NCBI RefSeq assembly: GCF_002443255.2
Contig: NW_019211460.1
Location: 31,213,956-31,277,955 of the forward strand
Origin: Varroa destructor
Taxonomy: Eukaryota; Arthropoda; Arachnida; Mesostigmata; Varroidae
DNA: 64,000 nt
Direction of reading: 5' to 3'
Numbering within the stretch: the first letter of the stretch is position 1; every line of letters starts with the position of its first letter. Shown here one piece after another: positions 1-13,029 of the stretch. Under the pieces are notes generated by a model. That model had not been told where the DNA came from. It saw only the letters and a list, made by a program, of their open reading frames with translations, and did no database searches. The position numbers and the translations under genes are program-made.

Positions 1-298
1 TGCAATACATAGTGCGGCAGTAAGTTTCGTAAGTTAATTAACAGTTTTTCGACAATAAGTTCCGGCTGAACTCATTAGCGTTTGCACACAAAAGGGCGAT
101 GACGAAACAGCTACGACCGACAAAACTAACGCAAATAATACATTTTGGATATACTTTCATGCCGATGTCCTCGTAGGAATTCATATAGTAATGACCTCAG
201 GATAAAGTGAATGCTAGCAACATTTAATCGTTCATAAAAAAAGATTTTGTATACGTTACAACTAACAGCCAATGGTCCATTTATATCTTAATCACGCA

Positions 299-361
<63 letters not shown>

Positions 362-3200
362 AGATAAACATACAACAAAAAGATATAACAACGGCATATC
401 ACATGTATTGCCGCCACCGCGTGGTGTCTCGCCATTGCCTTTGATGAAGAGAAATTGTCGCTCCCTATGCCCCAGTACCCTCTGATAATAAACACAGCTG
501 ATCGTGGTCGTAATGGTTCACGTCCCAAAGATGAGGGTACTTTAATGGCATATTTAGTCCATCTAGTTTAGTTAGAGGCCACGCGACGCGGCAAAGGTAG
601 CGGTAATATCATTGCGCATTATTATTAGATAATTACATCGTCCGTATCTAACGATAGAGTGCCAGCTGAGTGGATCGCCCGATATCTTGTTGCAATACAA
701 ACGATGTCCATGATTCCTCTTGTAACTCTGTGTAATCGGAAAGAGTTAACAGTATCCGAGAAAATTAGACTGTCGGAAAATTGAAGACACAGTAATAATT
801 AAGCCTCATTAGGCTAAAGGAGAAAGATACCCTCTGTTTACTGCATAAACGATATCTCTTTGTACGCATTCAATTAACATACAACTACGACGCTGACGCC
901 AAGCGTAAATTTTTTCATAATCTCATAAAGTGAAAGACACTTGCTTTTATCTCGCATAAGGTCGTGGGTCGAATTGAGCCAATGGGCTCAACTATTACCG
1001 CTCGTTCTTTCCTAGACCCACTTTACTTATGAGAGTTAGCCACTATTCACTAGGTAATGAATGAAACAGCAACCTAATTTTACGCTAAAACAACTTTACT
1101 AAACCCATTTGTCGAACTGTCCAAGAATTGTTCCGATCATTATTTATGCTGCTCATGGGACAAGCAAATATTTCCTATTGCGCTTTCCTTATAAGTAGCT
1201 AGGAACAGGAACAAGAAGCTTCGAAACATGTCGTTTTCATGAGTCACTAGGCTTTACTGAAGTCCAATAAGGACCTTTCTAGATCTTGTGGTAAATGTTT
1301 ACTTTGTAGGATTGAGAGACACCCGAGTGATGGCCATCCATGTGTGTCGTCCACCGGCTGACCATGCTGATTTTCCATTTGGGGGACGAGAATAACGCAA
1401 CTCGAAACTTCTTAAAACACGGCAGAGCAACAATGACTATGAAAGAACTAGTAGATATAACTGATAATAAAGAGCAGAAAGCGTAGTTGTTGCGAAGGTG
1501 TCAGTGGGTGTTCTATTGTAAAAATATGAACTAAACTAGATGGTTTATTGATTCTTCAGTATCCGCGATGCGAAGGTGCTTGTTTGAACGGACTTCATAG
1601 ATAGTTTCGGAATAAAAATTTTTATTAGGCCTTTCGAATAATTTGATTAATGAGTCATCGGAGGTAGCGACTGGTCATGGCGCCACCATTTTGCATTGTA
1701 CAAATGACTGGAAGAAAAGACGGAACAAAGCCTATTTCACCGCGATTTCTAACTGCCAAGAGTAGGAGTTATTATAAAAATTAGCCCAACAGGCAATCAC
1801 CCAAAGTGATGGCAACCATAATCTAGAATAGATTTACGATTGCGACAAGAGTATTGAATGACTCACTAGGAGCAAATAAGCTTGTGAATCGATAATGAAC
1901 AAAGATCAATTTATGGCCCAAAATTTAACCCCGGGCAAAAGGTGCATATTTACACTATTGATCTGATATGCAACTATGGATAAACACCCCAATGTAAAAG
2001 GGGACAATAAATAGATCACCGCTGACCTAAAGTTGTTAGAAAATAGATAAACGCACTCTCTGTTTAGCGTACGAAGGTTAAACAACCTTTCCCATAAGAT
2101 GCCTTGTGGTAGCTTTCAAAGAGATGAGCCAAAGGACAGTCACCTTAACTCAGGTAACGGCAAGGCTTCCTTAAAATGTCTATACTACTTACTGAATTAT
2201 GCAATGACAGCTATATCAAAACATCCACAAAAAGAAACAACAATGGGCAGCGCAGTAACAGTAGAAGTTTCATGATCCATAATATATATATCAATGATAA
2301 ACTACAACTAATACATAGTTCCCTTGTCATCTATGCAATGCACCTCACACATGGGGTCCCTTCAACGAACGCCAACTAATAACATAGAGGCGCGCACTCA
2401 AAGCACTCGCTAAACGACAGATCCTGGCTTCGTGCCCCACCTGTAGAGCCATCGGCCATATCGCACACATACCTTTGAAATATATCGAAAAACGCTATAT
2501 TAGCTCCAATCTAAGCTATTTAGTGAACTGTTCTAGCTAACTACAATGTATTGCCATTGTCATAGAGTGTCTGTTAGACGATGCCGCCTTAGCATGGCAC
2601 CATAGATCAAAGCATGGCTTGACCTTGACCACCAAAAACACGCCTGTCAGGTTTACTACCTATAAGTTATAGAAAGACTGCCGCTATAATAAGTGATCGA
2701 ATATCGGTTCGATTTTCACGACCGTTCTAAAAGTTTGTCTGTGCCACTGAGTGCAACCAGGATTGAGGCCTATGTATGTCTATGCTGGCAATCGCCTGCG
2801 ATCAATAACAGTATTCTAAATGAGCCCAAATAGGGCCTATTCGGGATAGTAAGATTCGTAAGTAGCATCACCGTCACTGTTCTGCGATGCGATTGCTCCG
2901 TCCTCTACAGCGCTCTCATAGAACAGAATAACGGTACCGTAACGGCACGGTCCATTATGCCGTTGTTCCCTTTGCTACTGTAAATTGCTTAAACATTTTC
3001 GCCAAAAATCAGCCCTTGTTTAATGAAATATGGGAAATTTTATGCTGTGCGTATTACGATAGGGTCGGAATAAATAAGTAGGCACAACTCAAACGTCCTT
3101 GTCCATGTCACAGACCCCCCGTTGAAACTGCTACTATCGCAGTGCTGTCACCCAGTACGCTGGACAGCTAAAGCGTTGCGGTAATGATGCATTATTTTCA
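1..3200. other. AT-rich DNA without a recognisable gene
   Basis: Apart from the (TA)n run I see no coding frame, RNA gene or element here. If the FEZ intron extends this far, this is intronic. Confidence 0.6.
301..355. repeat. (TA)n microsatellite
   Basis: About 27 uninterrupted TA units. Confidence 0.97.
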
Positions 3201-6200
3201 GGCTTTATTGTCTATATATACATGTAATCTACTTAGTAATGGTAATAGTAGTAGCAGTACCTATTAGCGTACCGAGGTACAGCAGGCGAAAAGGTGACTG
3301 ACTACTGCCGTTGCCGTTAGGGTTGACGTCTGCTGCTGCTGCTGATAAGGCTTGTGCCGGTCTAAGCATTAACTGCAATGATTCCGCCGTAGACATTTGT
3401 TGAAAATGACAGAATCGCAACTTAATTGACAGCAACAATTTTAAAAAAAAAGATAAAGCTCACACTGAGTTGCTAACTAACCGAGTAAGCAGGAGGCAGA
3501 TAGGCAACAATAACATCTCCTCAAACCTTAACAGCGACGGAACAGGTCCGAACTGACGAGACCTGCCGGCATTATTGGTCGCGCCACCTATCATTTATAA
3601 TTTGGCCGTAGTCGTATTTTCAGTAGAAACAACTAGGGTGATAAAGCAATTAGAATAGAACGGAGCTCTAATATAACGTAACGTCGAGTAACATGTGGTG
3701 ACGACGTAAGAGATTTCAATCAAGTCTATTGAGAAAGAAAGTGCGGCAAGTCGGTTGGTGCTTGGGAGACAATCAAATTTGACCAGCTTTAACCCTCGTT
3801 GTGTCATAACATACTGTACGCAGCTGCTAGATACTCCAGCCAGAAATTTAGTAATCGATGTGGCATCATTTCCGTCACGAAGAGACCGTGTTGTTATTTC
3901 CTGAACCATAGTATTAGGATAACGGAGAACAGCGAGTCGAGAAACCCGGTGACGGGAATTCGACCTGTTGACTTTTGCCGTTTTGTCATTATTTTTGTTC
4001 TTATCCTGGCCAGAAAAGCTTCGCGGGTCTTTTCCCGGGACCTTTGTCACTTCGCATGATCCGGACAACGACTATGGTCGGCCGACCTTCATTGTCATTT
4101 TATAGCTTGCACAGCAATATGTCCATTCGTTTGAGAAAGCCCCTGTACTGAATAAGCGAGCTGTTATAAGGAAGATGGCGCTTCGGTTGAAATATATTTG
4201 ATTTTCGACCTTAACAGCTCTTATCTTAGTTATCTCAGTTTAGTTATTATAGATATGAAGTTTCGACAATATTCTTTTAATATTCTTTATGAGATATCAT
4301 TGATTATCTAAGTAGTATCTGTCGGTACACTGTGGCATGGTCAGCATGAGATCGTAAGCGTTGGAGAATGCGCTAACTCCCGTAGCGTGCACTATTTATC
4401 TTTAACAAAAGCAAGCCCACCACCTCCCCTTTAAATTACCAAAACCAATCGTTTGCGGTAGGAGGATCCACTCGTACGAAGTAGTCACACTGCTGCGGAT
4501 TGCTGTTCCTCGTTCCGCTGCTGCCCGTATATATTGACCATCCACATATTTACTTGTACCTATCGATCATCCAACACTCACTCACGTTATAACGATTAAC
4601 CGAAATCTTCCTAATTTACGATGGTGTTGGCACGTCATAGTAGGGGACACCATTTCTGTGACCGCAGGACAAAAGGAGTCCATGACAGAAAACAAAGGCA
4701 AAAAAGTAACGACTGAAGAAAACGAAGAGAGGTTTCTGCTGACACGAAAAGGACGAGGCAGAAGAACAAAAGGCCAATGGTCCCATCTGTATCTGTTCTC
4801 TGCTCGATTCATCTATGCGACGTTCTCGCTGCACGCGGTCCCTGCTTCAGAGTCCGCCTGTTGCTTCAGTGTTGATGACAATAGAAATGGAAAGTCTCCA
4901 TCCACAGCAGCTTAACCTTTTCTTTCGTTTAGGTCATGACGGCCACAAAAAGGTTACTGCGATTCCAGCTACAATTGGCAACAACGGAGGTGACAAGATT
5001 GACACTGGCATCAGCACTAACAACCCATTCCAGATCTGATCTCTTCTACTATTAACTATGGAACAACAATCAGTCTTATGATCACAGCCAGCAGTAACAG
5101 TTGAAAACCTTTTTCCAGCTCTGGTCCACTGTTCTGTAACACCCGCATAGATATATGATGATGGTTGCCGCGATACAGACAACAACGGAAAAGACGACGA
5201 CGATAACAACAGCATCTGGAAAATCAGTTGATTTTCGTTGTTGAGGGCTAATGGCCGAACACAGGACGCTGACGCAGAACTGTTAGCCAGTTACCTGTGC
5301 ACGCGAGGTCAGAAAAGAAAGGATACCGACATTTCTGCGCACTGCTGTCACCGTCAGGTTGTTGGCGGCCGGCGAACAGCTTATGCCGGTGCTGATATTC
5401 GTAATGACTGTGAAGATAATGACCGCGACAACGAAGCTAGTCTGAGGAAATGACGCACAGATGCAAAACACAATATAGCAGCTATGGCGTGACAGGGATA
5501 ACTGCAACGGTCTCGGTGGCGGCGGCGGCGGCGGCGCCAGTAACAACAACGATGTGCACAAAGTGAACCCGAGGGGAGAGGTTCATTGGCTTGGCCTCGA
5601 CAATAACGCTACGAGAATAGAACCGCCACGATGGCGGCCAAAACCAGCATGAACAATGTAACTACTATACGTAAAACGAAAGGATTTGCGGTGTAAGTGG
5701 TTCTATGCGACTCGATCGCATAGGTAACTGTTCCAGCGAACGGCGGGGGCTGGCAGCGGTCTCGCTAGCCCAGAGAAAGCTTTATCTTGATTTATATACA
5801 TACACACTATAATAACGATGTATCTGTATATTATCGGATGTACAGGCCTGAACCTAATCTTTGCCTGTCTGTGTATTTTTGCGCTGCACAAAGCCGGCGG
5901 TGATCTGTGCTCGCACAATCGTGATGAAAGCTTCATTAGCCAGTGAGGGAGTAGAACTATTTAAATATTCTGATTGTAAGCGGTCAAGCGGTAACTTGGC
6001 GATGCGTCATGAGGTGGAGGTAAAGACTGAGGGTGCTATGACAGTGCGCGGGCTTTAGCTGCAATCGAGTTGTTGTCAATAACAGCAGCTAATGAAACAG
6101 CAAAAAACATAATAAACAATGATGCCAGGTCGCCTCATTAATTTCTTTCTCATCTGTGTAGGTACTTGATGATGAGTCAACAGTGTAGTATCTATCAGTG

Positions 6201-8160
6201 AGCGAGCTGATTGATTATGACATATAGTAACATATGGAGTGTGTAACAGTGCACGCAGACACGCGGGCAGACAGCTGTAGAACAAGGACAAAGTTCACAT
6301 TGACCCACTTCGTCTACCGTTGAAGACGATGGTCGTTGCTACTGTCATTTGTTGTTATTGTGAGACTTTTTACGTCGTGAAGTGTCGCAACAATGATTCC
6401 GTACGGCTCGCTTTGAACGTGTCGTACTGTTGTTAGCGTCTTCGCTGTGCAGTAAAATGACCAGACTGAAAAAAAGGTCGAGACACGCCTGTGACAAAGG
6501 GGAAACGATGGCTCAGAAGAAGTGTCACAATTTTGCCCATTCAAGCTGAAAATTGTTGTACTATTCTGTCTGTACCATCTGCCGTCGGGTCATTTTAGCA
6601 TAAGAATTCTCGTTGAAAGGATGCGGCGGTATTGACAGTGATGATGGAAGCCATTCATGAGAGGTAACTGCCCTACTGGCCAACTCGTGATTACCACTGG
6701 CGAAAAAAACTTCGTTTTGTCCTATTACCGTTTGGCCCTATTTCACTGTTGAGTTTTCCCCTTTTGGATCAGAACTAGCAACAGTTGCATTTTCTGACAA
6801 TTTCAAAGTAGAAAAGAAGATAAGTAACTAGAAACAGAATTGCGTCCAGTGCGGCTGCGCAGGAGTAGAAAGAACCGTAGTACTGGTTATGGTTATGTTA
6901 TTGGTATTCGAAGAAGACGGTAAGTAAAAGATTTTTAAAAAATGTTTTTTCAGAAGTAGCAGCGGCAGCCGCGACATTACTCAAGTGTTCAGAAACGAAA
7001 AGCTCTGTATGACTTCAATGTTCTCTCTCGACCGTCTCATTTTGGCATCGGTTCTACCCTTTACTTCCTGTTCGTGGTAGAAACGGACCGTAGAACAGTT
7101 ACTTTGTCCTACCAGTCATCTCGCACAAGTCGCATCGTTTAAGCTGTGACACCTGACACACACGCTACACCGGCTGCTGATATCGTTGTGAACCGTCAGC
7201 GTGTCCAACTTTCGTCCGATGTTAAGTTTTCTTGCGCGCGAACTGTTAACCGAGCCCTGAGCGCTTCTCTATAGTTTGAACCGGAACGTCAGCGGCGGCA
7301 GCAATAACATGGTTACCATCATGATCATCGACACACAAGAAACGCCATGGCACGTGCTGTAACTCACCATTTTTCCTCGATAGTTTTTGCACTACTAAAC
7401 AACCATCTGTACACCATTTCCCTAAAAGCCACCAGGAGGTGAAGAAAACTCGAGTTGGCCAGATAGCTACGCCAAACTGCTGTCGACACTGTCTTTGTTC
7501 CATTTCTTTACGACTGATCCATGGAATAACAGTTGGGACTAAACCCTATTGCGACGTTCCGACAACATCTGTGATTCGTGCCAGCTCCCTGCCCTCAAGC
7601 TCCCTACCTAGGTCAACTTTTGCCTTCCACAGTTAATAAGCAGGTGGCCGTGAGCTACCCGGTTTGTTGTCGGATACTTCCGCCAATGACCAGAGCTCTG
7701 GAAACAACAATGAGGACTATCACGGCACCAATGGAATTCGACCGAATGTCGCCAATCTGCGGCTAAATGTGAAGGACAAGAGTGCTACGGTGAAAAGTCT
7801 CAGTAGCATATCGGCGTCGTTTGGCCGTTAACCGATGAGAGCTGTCGTAAGTACCTCTGCCGGCTATCAGTTTCAGGAGTAGGGTCGTTCCCCAAAGGAT
7901 ATAACAACGACGACACCGACGTTAACCATCAGCCAGCCAATTGCAGGAAGGGTAGAGAAGAACTCGTATGCTTATTGCTTCCTTTATCGTATGTTTCGCT
8001 TAGAGCAGTCGCTTCTGGAGAAAGGGATCCGTTGCTAGTCGCAACATGCAACGGGCATATACACCGATCATAGTGCGCTAGCTCAACTACTACGATAGTC
8101 AGAATACTCGACAGCAAACATCGGAGACGAATCCTGCTACTCAAATACGTCACCGCCTGT
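3200..8160. other. Trinucleotide-rich noncoding segment
   Basis: Composition changes to frequent GTA/GCA/CAA/CGA-type trinucleotides with more CpG. Frames here, including a 157-codon minus-strand one at 3595-4068, look compositional. A plus-strand donor, AAGACG|GTAAGT at 6920, is preceded by ATGGTTATGTTATTGG (6889 on). It could be a short first exon, but support is thin. An AAGATGGCG promoter-type motif lies at 4172. Confidence 0.4.
5515..5537. repeat. (GGC)n microsatellite
   Basis: Seven GGC-type units, with one interruption at the start. Confidence 0.9.
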
Positions 8161-9361
8161 TATCACGTCCCTCCTTATGACGTAAATGGTAATAAAGTAA
8201 TAGCGAGATTTTTCCAACCTTTTTTCTCATTTTTGTCACAGCCATTTTTCCAGGCCTCACTAAATGTCGAATATATGCCAGTGTATCTAAGTTTTTTTTA
8301 ATGAATTTTCTGAACGACCGTCATCAACGGTAACCCAACAGGTCATGTACCACAAACGAAGATGATCAAAGATTTCAAAAACTATAGCATGGCACATCGT
8401 TACCTTAGGCACACGGGGTCATGGTTCAAGGTGAAGCAAAAGGAGGAGGCACAACAAGCACAGCTGAAAATCGAAAAGCAAAAGCAGTGTTGACACCCGT
8501 CTTGTAAAAGTTAAAATATTTATGGATTTATATGCTGAGATCCTAGTTTCTAATAGATGTGCTTTTTTTTAAGGCTGGCGTTACGTAGTTGGCTCAGTTA
8601 TTATGTGTCCTATGAACGAAAGACAATAACAAAACGTAAGCTTACAAACGAGTTAGGGCATATTTGATGTCGTTGCCTAAATAATTAACCTAAATCGATC
8701 CTTAGACTGGTTAGAGACACCGAAGAACGAGTTGCCAAGCGTTGATTTTAAGCGTTTTCAATTAATAGAGTTAAACATTTTTTCAGTAAACATAAATGGC
8801 TATTGATAAGAAATAACAAATGCCGCTGCCAGTGTCCAAAACTGACTTCATGGCACTCATTAGGGCCCTTTGTGAACTATTACTCACCTAGTCAACCACG
8901 AAAAGGTTCGAATAAGGACCTAACATTTTCCGTCTCAATTCTTGTGATACTTTCCCTAAGAGACCTTGCTCACCTCTATTGCGAGAACAAGGTAAATGGA
9001 AGGCCCATGTCGTAGGACGCACACATCCAAGTGAAGCTACTTCGTTACAATGTGCAGCGTATTAAATACAAGTAGCGAACTAATGGGATCCTTATATGCT
9101 GATCTTGCCTTACATCAACTTCTGCTTGCAAACGATTTAGTTAGTGGGGTCGCCCATACTGTGCCAATTAAATGGTCTCAAAGAACCGCACGCCGAATGA
9201 TAAGAAATGCTAGTGACACACTAAGTGATCTCATAATACCGAAAAGAAAATGCGCGCTCTGCGATGACGGTAGCTATCAGCCGTCGAGCTTATATAAAAC
9301 CTAAGGACGGCAAATTAATGTAAAGTATTAAAATGTTGTTGGCACACGCACGCGCGCGCAC

Positions 9362-9418
9362 ACCTGAAAGCTCGATTTACGCTCTTATCTATGTGTGCTT
9401 AGAGGAAAGCTTTCAGGT
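9362..9418. repeat. 11-bp inverted repeat, 35-base spacer
   Basis: acctgaaagct (9362-9372) and agctttcaggt (9408-9418) are exact complements just after a CA/CG-rich run. It is a possible stem-loop or the termini of a very small element. Confidence 0.7.
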
Positions 9419-9868
9419 TTTACGTCTATAAAAGACATCGAGAATGAGGCCATTGGCTGAGTCGAAGGTCTGCTTCCGATGAAAATCCTGTATGTTCTTG
9501 ACCTGCGGTCTATTGAATCTGACGCTGTTTCGCTTCGTTATCTGTTTATAGTTTTCTGCTAGCGATGAATGGCCTTACTACTATTATCTGCCTTTCGTTT
9601 CTTGATTCGGGGATATAAACGCTGACAGCTGCTTTATTATTGGCTAAAACCGTCTGATCTTTAGCCAGGCCCGAAAATATGGCGCATACGATTTTTATCT
9701 CTTTTCTTGCGGAGCGTATGGGTGTATCAATGGCTCTGTTCATTGTGGAGATCATATATACCCATTCAGTTGGAACAAGTTACGATGAATTCTAAACTAA
9801 TGGCAATAGCAGCCATCACCTCTATCTCTCGATGCCTTGTCTTATCACTGTAATGATTAACTGATAAT

Positions 9869-9892
9869 TGACTGACTGACTGACTGACTGAC
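9869..9892. repeat. (TGAC)6 microsatellite
   Basis: Six TGAC units in tandem. Confidence 0.95.
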
Positions 9893-9997
9893 CAACCCCT
9901 TATCAGCCGCTATTCTTCCTCTTGTTTTTTGTTTTGCTGATACAGCATACGGCTAAACGGTGTTTTACAGGGGTTTCTCATTGCTGTAGTGACTTAC

Positions 9998-10076
9998 CCA
10001 GATCACTCGATCCATGTCCTCCTTCAGTTTCAGTGTCAGCACTAACGCCATCACGATCAGGGTCGGTACGAGTCAT
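9998..10076 (-). CDS. Candidate initiator coding exon, 26 codons
   Basis: On the minus strand an ATG at 10076, five codons after an in-frame TGA, opens a frame that reads MTRTDPDRDGVSADTETEGG followed by HGSSDL. It then meets a strong donor, CTGG|GTAAGTCA (GT at 9997-9996). The acidic, Ser/Thr-rich composition looks like a real N terminus. About 40-48 bases upstream is ACCGGAAGT (10116-10124), an ETS/GABP-type promoter element, in CpG-rich sequence. Downstream exons would lie below 9990 on the minus strand; I did not identify any. The ATG context is weak (C at -3). Confidence 0.2.
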
Positions 10077-11491
10077 CGGCCCAGGATCTCAGTTTTTACT
10101 CTTCAGCACTCTACAACCGGAAGTTCGCTGCGGCGACGGATATAGGCGACCAACTCATTGGCACCGTAGTAATTCAAAGCCAACCAAAGAAATCAGAACC
10201 AACAGCCATAAGCCACTAGAGGAGATAAGGTCCGCATGCTGAGAGTATAACGGCGGTAGAAACAACAAACGTCTGTTAATTAGCCTCGAGTGCTACAATA
10301 CTGTTTGTGATAGCAGAAGCAGTCATAGCAGGCCGTCAAGACAACGTCAATGACGATGGCCCCCATTTCGCTGATTTACTGATACGTCTCAGTGAATAGT
10401 CTTTTGGGCTTTTGGCGAAAAAAGCTAGACTAACGGACGAATGGATTGAGTTCGATACGAAGTAAACACGTGCATAGGTCGTTGAATCGATTGGGCGTTT
10501 CGGTTCATTTTTAGGCCACCCCATATGAATAGCATAGTATATAACTTACATGTGCCTGCTAAGTTAGTTACGCATACGATAGTTCACCATAGAGAAAAGC
10601 CGCACAATTATTTAATGTTTATTGTCACCCTCCCCTACTAAAGGAGTTTGGTACTCAATGCAACTATGATGAAGTTCCCTAGTGTCAAGGATTAGCCAGC
10701 CGTGGCCGATTGAGCGATTCGTCGCCTTTAGAAATTGATTGAGAAACTTTAGCTCGTTTGGTGTTGCCACCATCGGCTGTCGCCTATCCTAGAACTATTG
10801 TGACTACAAATTTTCCGACGATGAGGCACAAGATCACGTCGGTGTCATCAGTGTTATTGTTAATTTGGCTGATCTCTATAGACGCTCACTATTTGCTTCC
10901 GAGTGGATTCAACAGATCATCGCAGCTGTGATACGCGTATCAACGGATCACATACATCAAGTAAAAGGTCCCACCTCTTGGCCGGTCATGTAAAAATTAC
11001 CGTCAAATCAATCTCTTCGCGTTCAATTTCGGTTTGACTAGGCGACATTTAATAGAAACTAATGCTCGATTTCTTGATTATTCGAGCTTTTCATAGGACT
11101 AGTTAGAAGTTAAAGGTGCATGTTTACGTACGTCTAAGACAGAGCATGATCTATGAACAAATGATTGACGTGTGCTGCCACTATATAGAAACATAGTCAT
11201 GGAAAGAAGGGGAATCCTTGGACATCTTAAAAAATCGTTTACGCGCACGCCAACCGTGACTATTATCGGGCTAACTATGGTAAAAGTTTCCTTTCTTTTA
11301 GATTTCTATAGACTTGCGTTTCTATAGATCAATGGCAAGTGCTAGCATAATACGACCAAGAGGATTTAATAGCAATTTGTAATTTTCTATGAAGGACATG
11401 TATTACGGCCGCCAAGAGCCGCTGCAAATGATCTGCAGCATCAAACTAGAGTAAGCATCCTGACTGCCTTACAGGGGTGCGTCAAATCAAT

Positions 11492-11494
<3 letters not shown>

Positions 11495-11538
<44 letters not shown>

Positions 11539-11561
11539 AGAGAGAGAGAGAGAGAGAGAGA
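11495..11561. repeat. Compound (AT)n(GA)n microsatellite
   Basis: About 21 AT units (11495-11536) run directly into about 12 GA units. Confidence 0.97.
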
Positions 11562-12703
11562 AATAAGCGGTATTTCCTTGCACCTGCTTTTTTGCGTCGC
11601 CATTTTCAAGCGTTCTGTACTAATGTTGAGCTTAACACCGCACGTCCTACATCTCCGATTATACTATATACGGAACTCGTGCATTACTGAATTGGAACGT
11701 AAATAGAACTGTATATCAATATGAAACGAGCAAATACTACCATTATGTTTCTAACACGAACATTTTAAGAGGCAACTCAGTCATTCAGACACACGCGATA
11801 CCGTGGGATTTTCACGCGTTTTGTAATGACGATAAGACAGCCATGCTTGCTTTTCAATTTGGGTAGCATCTAAGTTTCGATGACGGTTACTTCGAGCGTC
11901 ACTATTACTTTTACAAACAGAACAACTCAAAGCAATATATATTATTAAGATTTTAGAGAAATATGTATTCCAGAGGTGCCGCCACTTGATCAGTCAGAGA
12001 CGAACTACATGGAAGATGCTCGCGCTAAGGTGAAGAAAAATGAATATAGCTTGGCAATATTAAATGATAGAAGTCTAGATGAGTTGTATGTCAGCCAGTG
12101 AGAGTCGATTTGGTAGGCAGATAGATGGATTGATGGGTCTGCATCCAGCGGTATAGGTTTAGTCCTACTGTACCTGCGACCTCGATTTCAAGTGAGGAAC
12201 TATAAATAACATGAATTGAAGTACAAATCCATTCATATAATCACTAACTTTGCACTCTTCGTATTGCAATGTATGTTGATACTTGAATTTTTTAGCGCAA
12301 AGAACAAATAGCCATTTGTAGATGCTTTACCTGTTGTAACTTGCCTGTTTCTCATCTAATCCAGTATAGATTACCTTGTTGCGCCTAAAAATAACGACTG
12401 GATAAAATCATGTTATAGTTAAAGTCAAATATCTGTCTCCTTTCACATAAACAAATTTCCTATTTTACATTATAAAAATCTTACGATTGGATACACGCGA
12501 CCTTCGTGTACAATCCATGATTTTCAAAAATATTACTACAGCCCTATAGCCATGCGATATGAGTGGGGTATGCTAAAGTAGCAGGACATTGCACCCAACG
12601 ATTGTATCCTCTGCCGTTAAAATTTACTTCGGTGGCCTTACTAAAACGAGGCAAGCACACTATTAGACGCGAATCCTTTGACTCGCTGGACACTGACACT
12701 CAT

Positions 12704-12719
12704 TTAGTTAGTTAGTTAG
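12704..12719. repeat. (TTAG)4
   Basis: Four TTAG units. This is too short and internal to be read as telomere-derived, though TTAGG is the common arthropod telomere repeat. Confidence 0.8.
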
Positions 12720-12918
12720 CGAAACTTCTTATTTGTCGAAATGTCCTACCCTAGATAGTTTCGCTGTAGACCAATGCTTTTGACCATACCAAGGAAGTGA
12801 GATAAATGTTGCGCGAAAATAATGGCGTCGTTGTTCTTTGGCTATTATCATATGCGTTAAAGGGAGACGATAGCATTTTTATTTAATCGTCGCTCACATC
12901 AATAGCAGGCCACGTTAG

Positions 12919-13026
12919 CTGTGCGGCCGCCTGCGCCATCTGAACGCTAAAGGCCGAACAGCCTTAATGGCCTGGCTGTACTTCCAGCGCCAAAATATCG
13001 CCGAGCCCAGACTAATCTCTTTATAA
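12919..13026 (+). other. Small GC-rich island with short open frame
   Basis: About 110 bases with clearly higher G+C than the flanks, including a NotI-type GCGGCCGC. The plus strand is open for 35 codons (LCGRLRHLNAKGRTALMAWL onward) between TAG and TAA. It could be an exon, a piece of foreign DNA, or a local GC fluctuation. Confidence 0.1.
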
Positions 13027-13029
13027 AAT

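Larger units (their letters stand above)
8160..12900. other. Noncoding, mostly AT-rich
   Basis: Holds the (TGAC)n and (AT)n(GA)n microsatellites, the inverted repeat at 9362 and the minus-strand candidate exon at 9998. I see nothing else supportable. An 84-codon plus-strand frame at 9050-9304 is unremarkable. Confidence 0.5.

Noticed and set aside
3595..4068. 157-codon minus-strand ORF
   Set aside because: Low-complexity-prone region, no domain, overlapping opposite-strand frames, and a length compatible with chance.
5081..5092. ATCACAGCCAGC, matching the 5' part of the miR-2/miR-13 family
   Set aside because: The rest of the mature sequence does not match, and no complementary arm lies within 60 bases either side, so no precursor hairpin forms.
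12704..12719. TTAG repeats as telomere-derived sequence
   Set aside because: Only four units, of TTAG not TTAGG, inside ordinary DNA.
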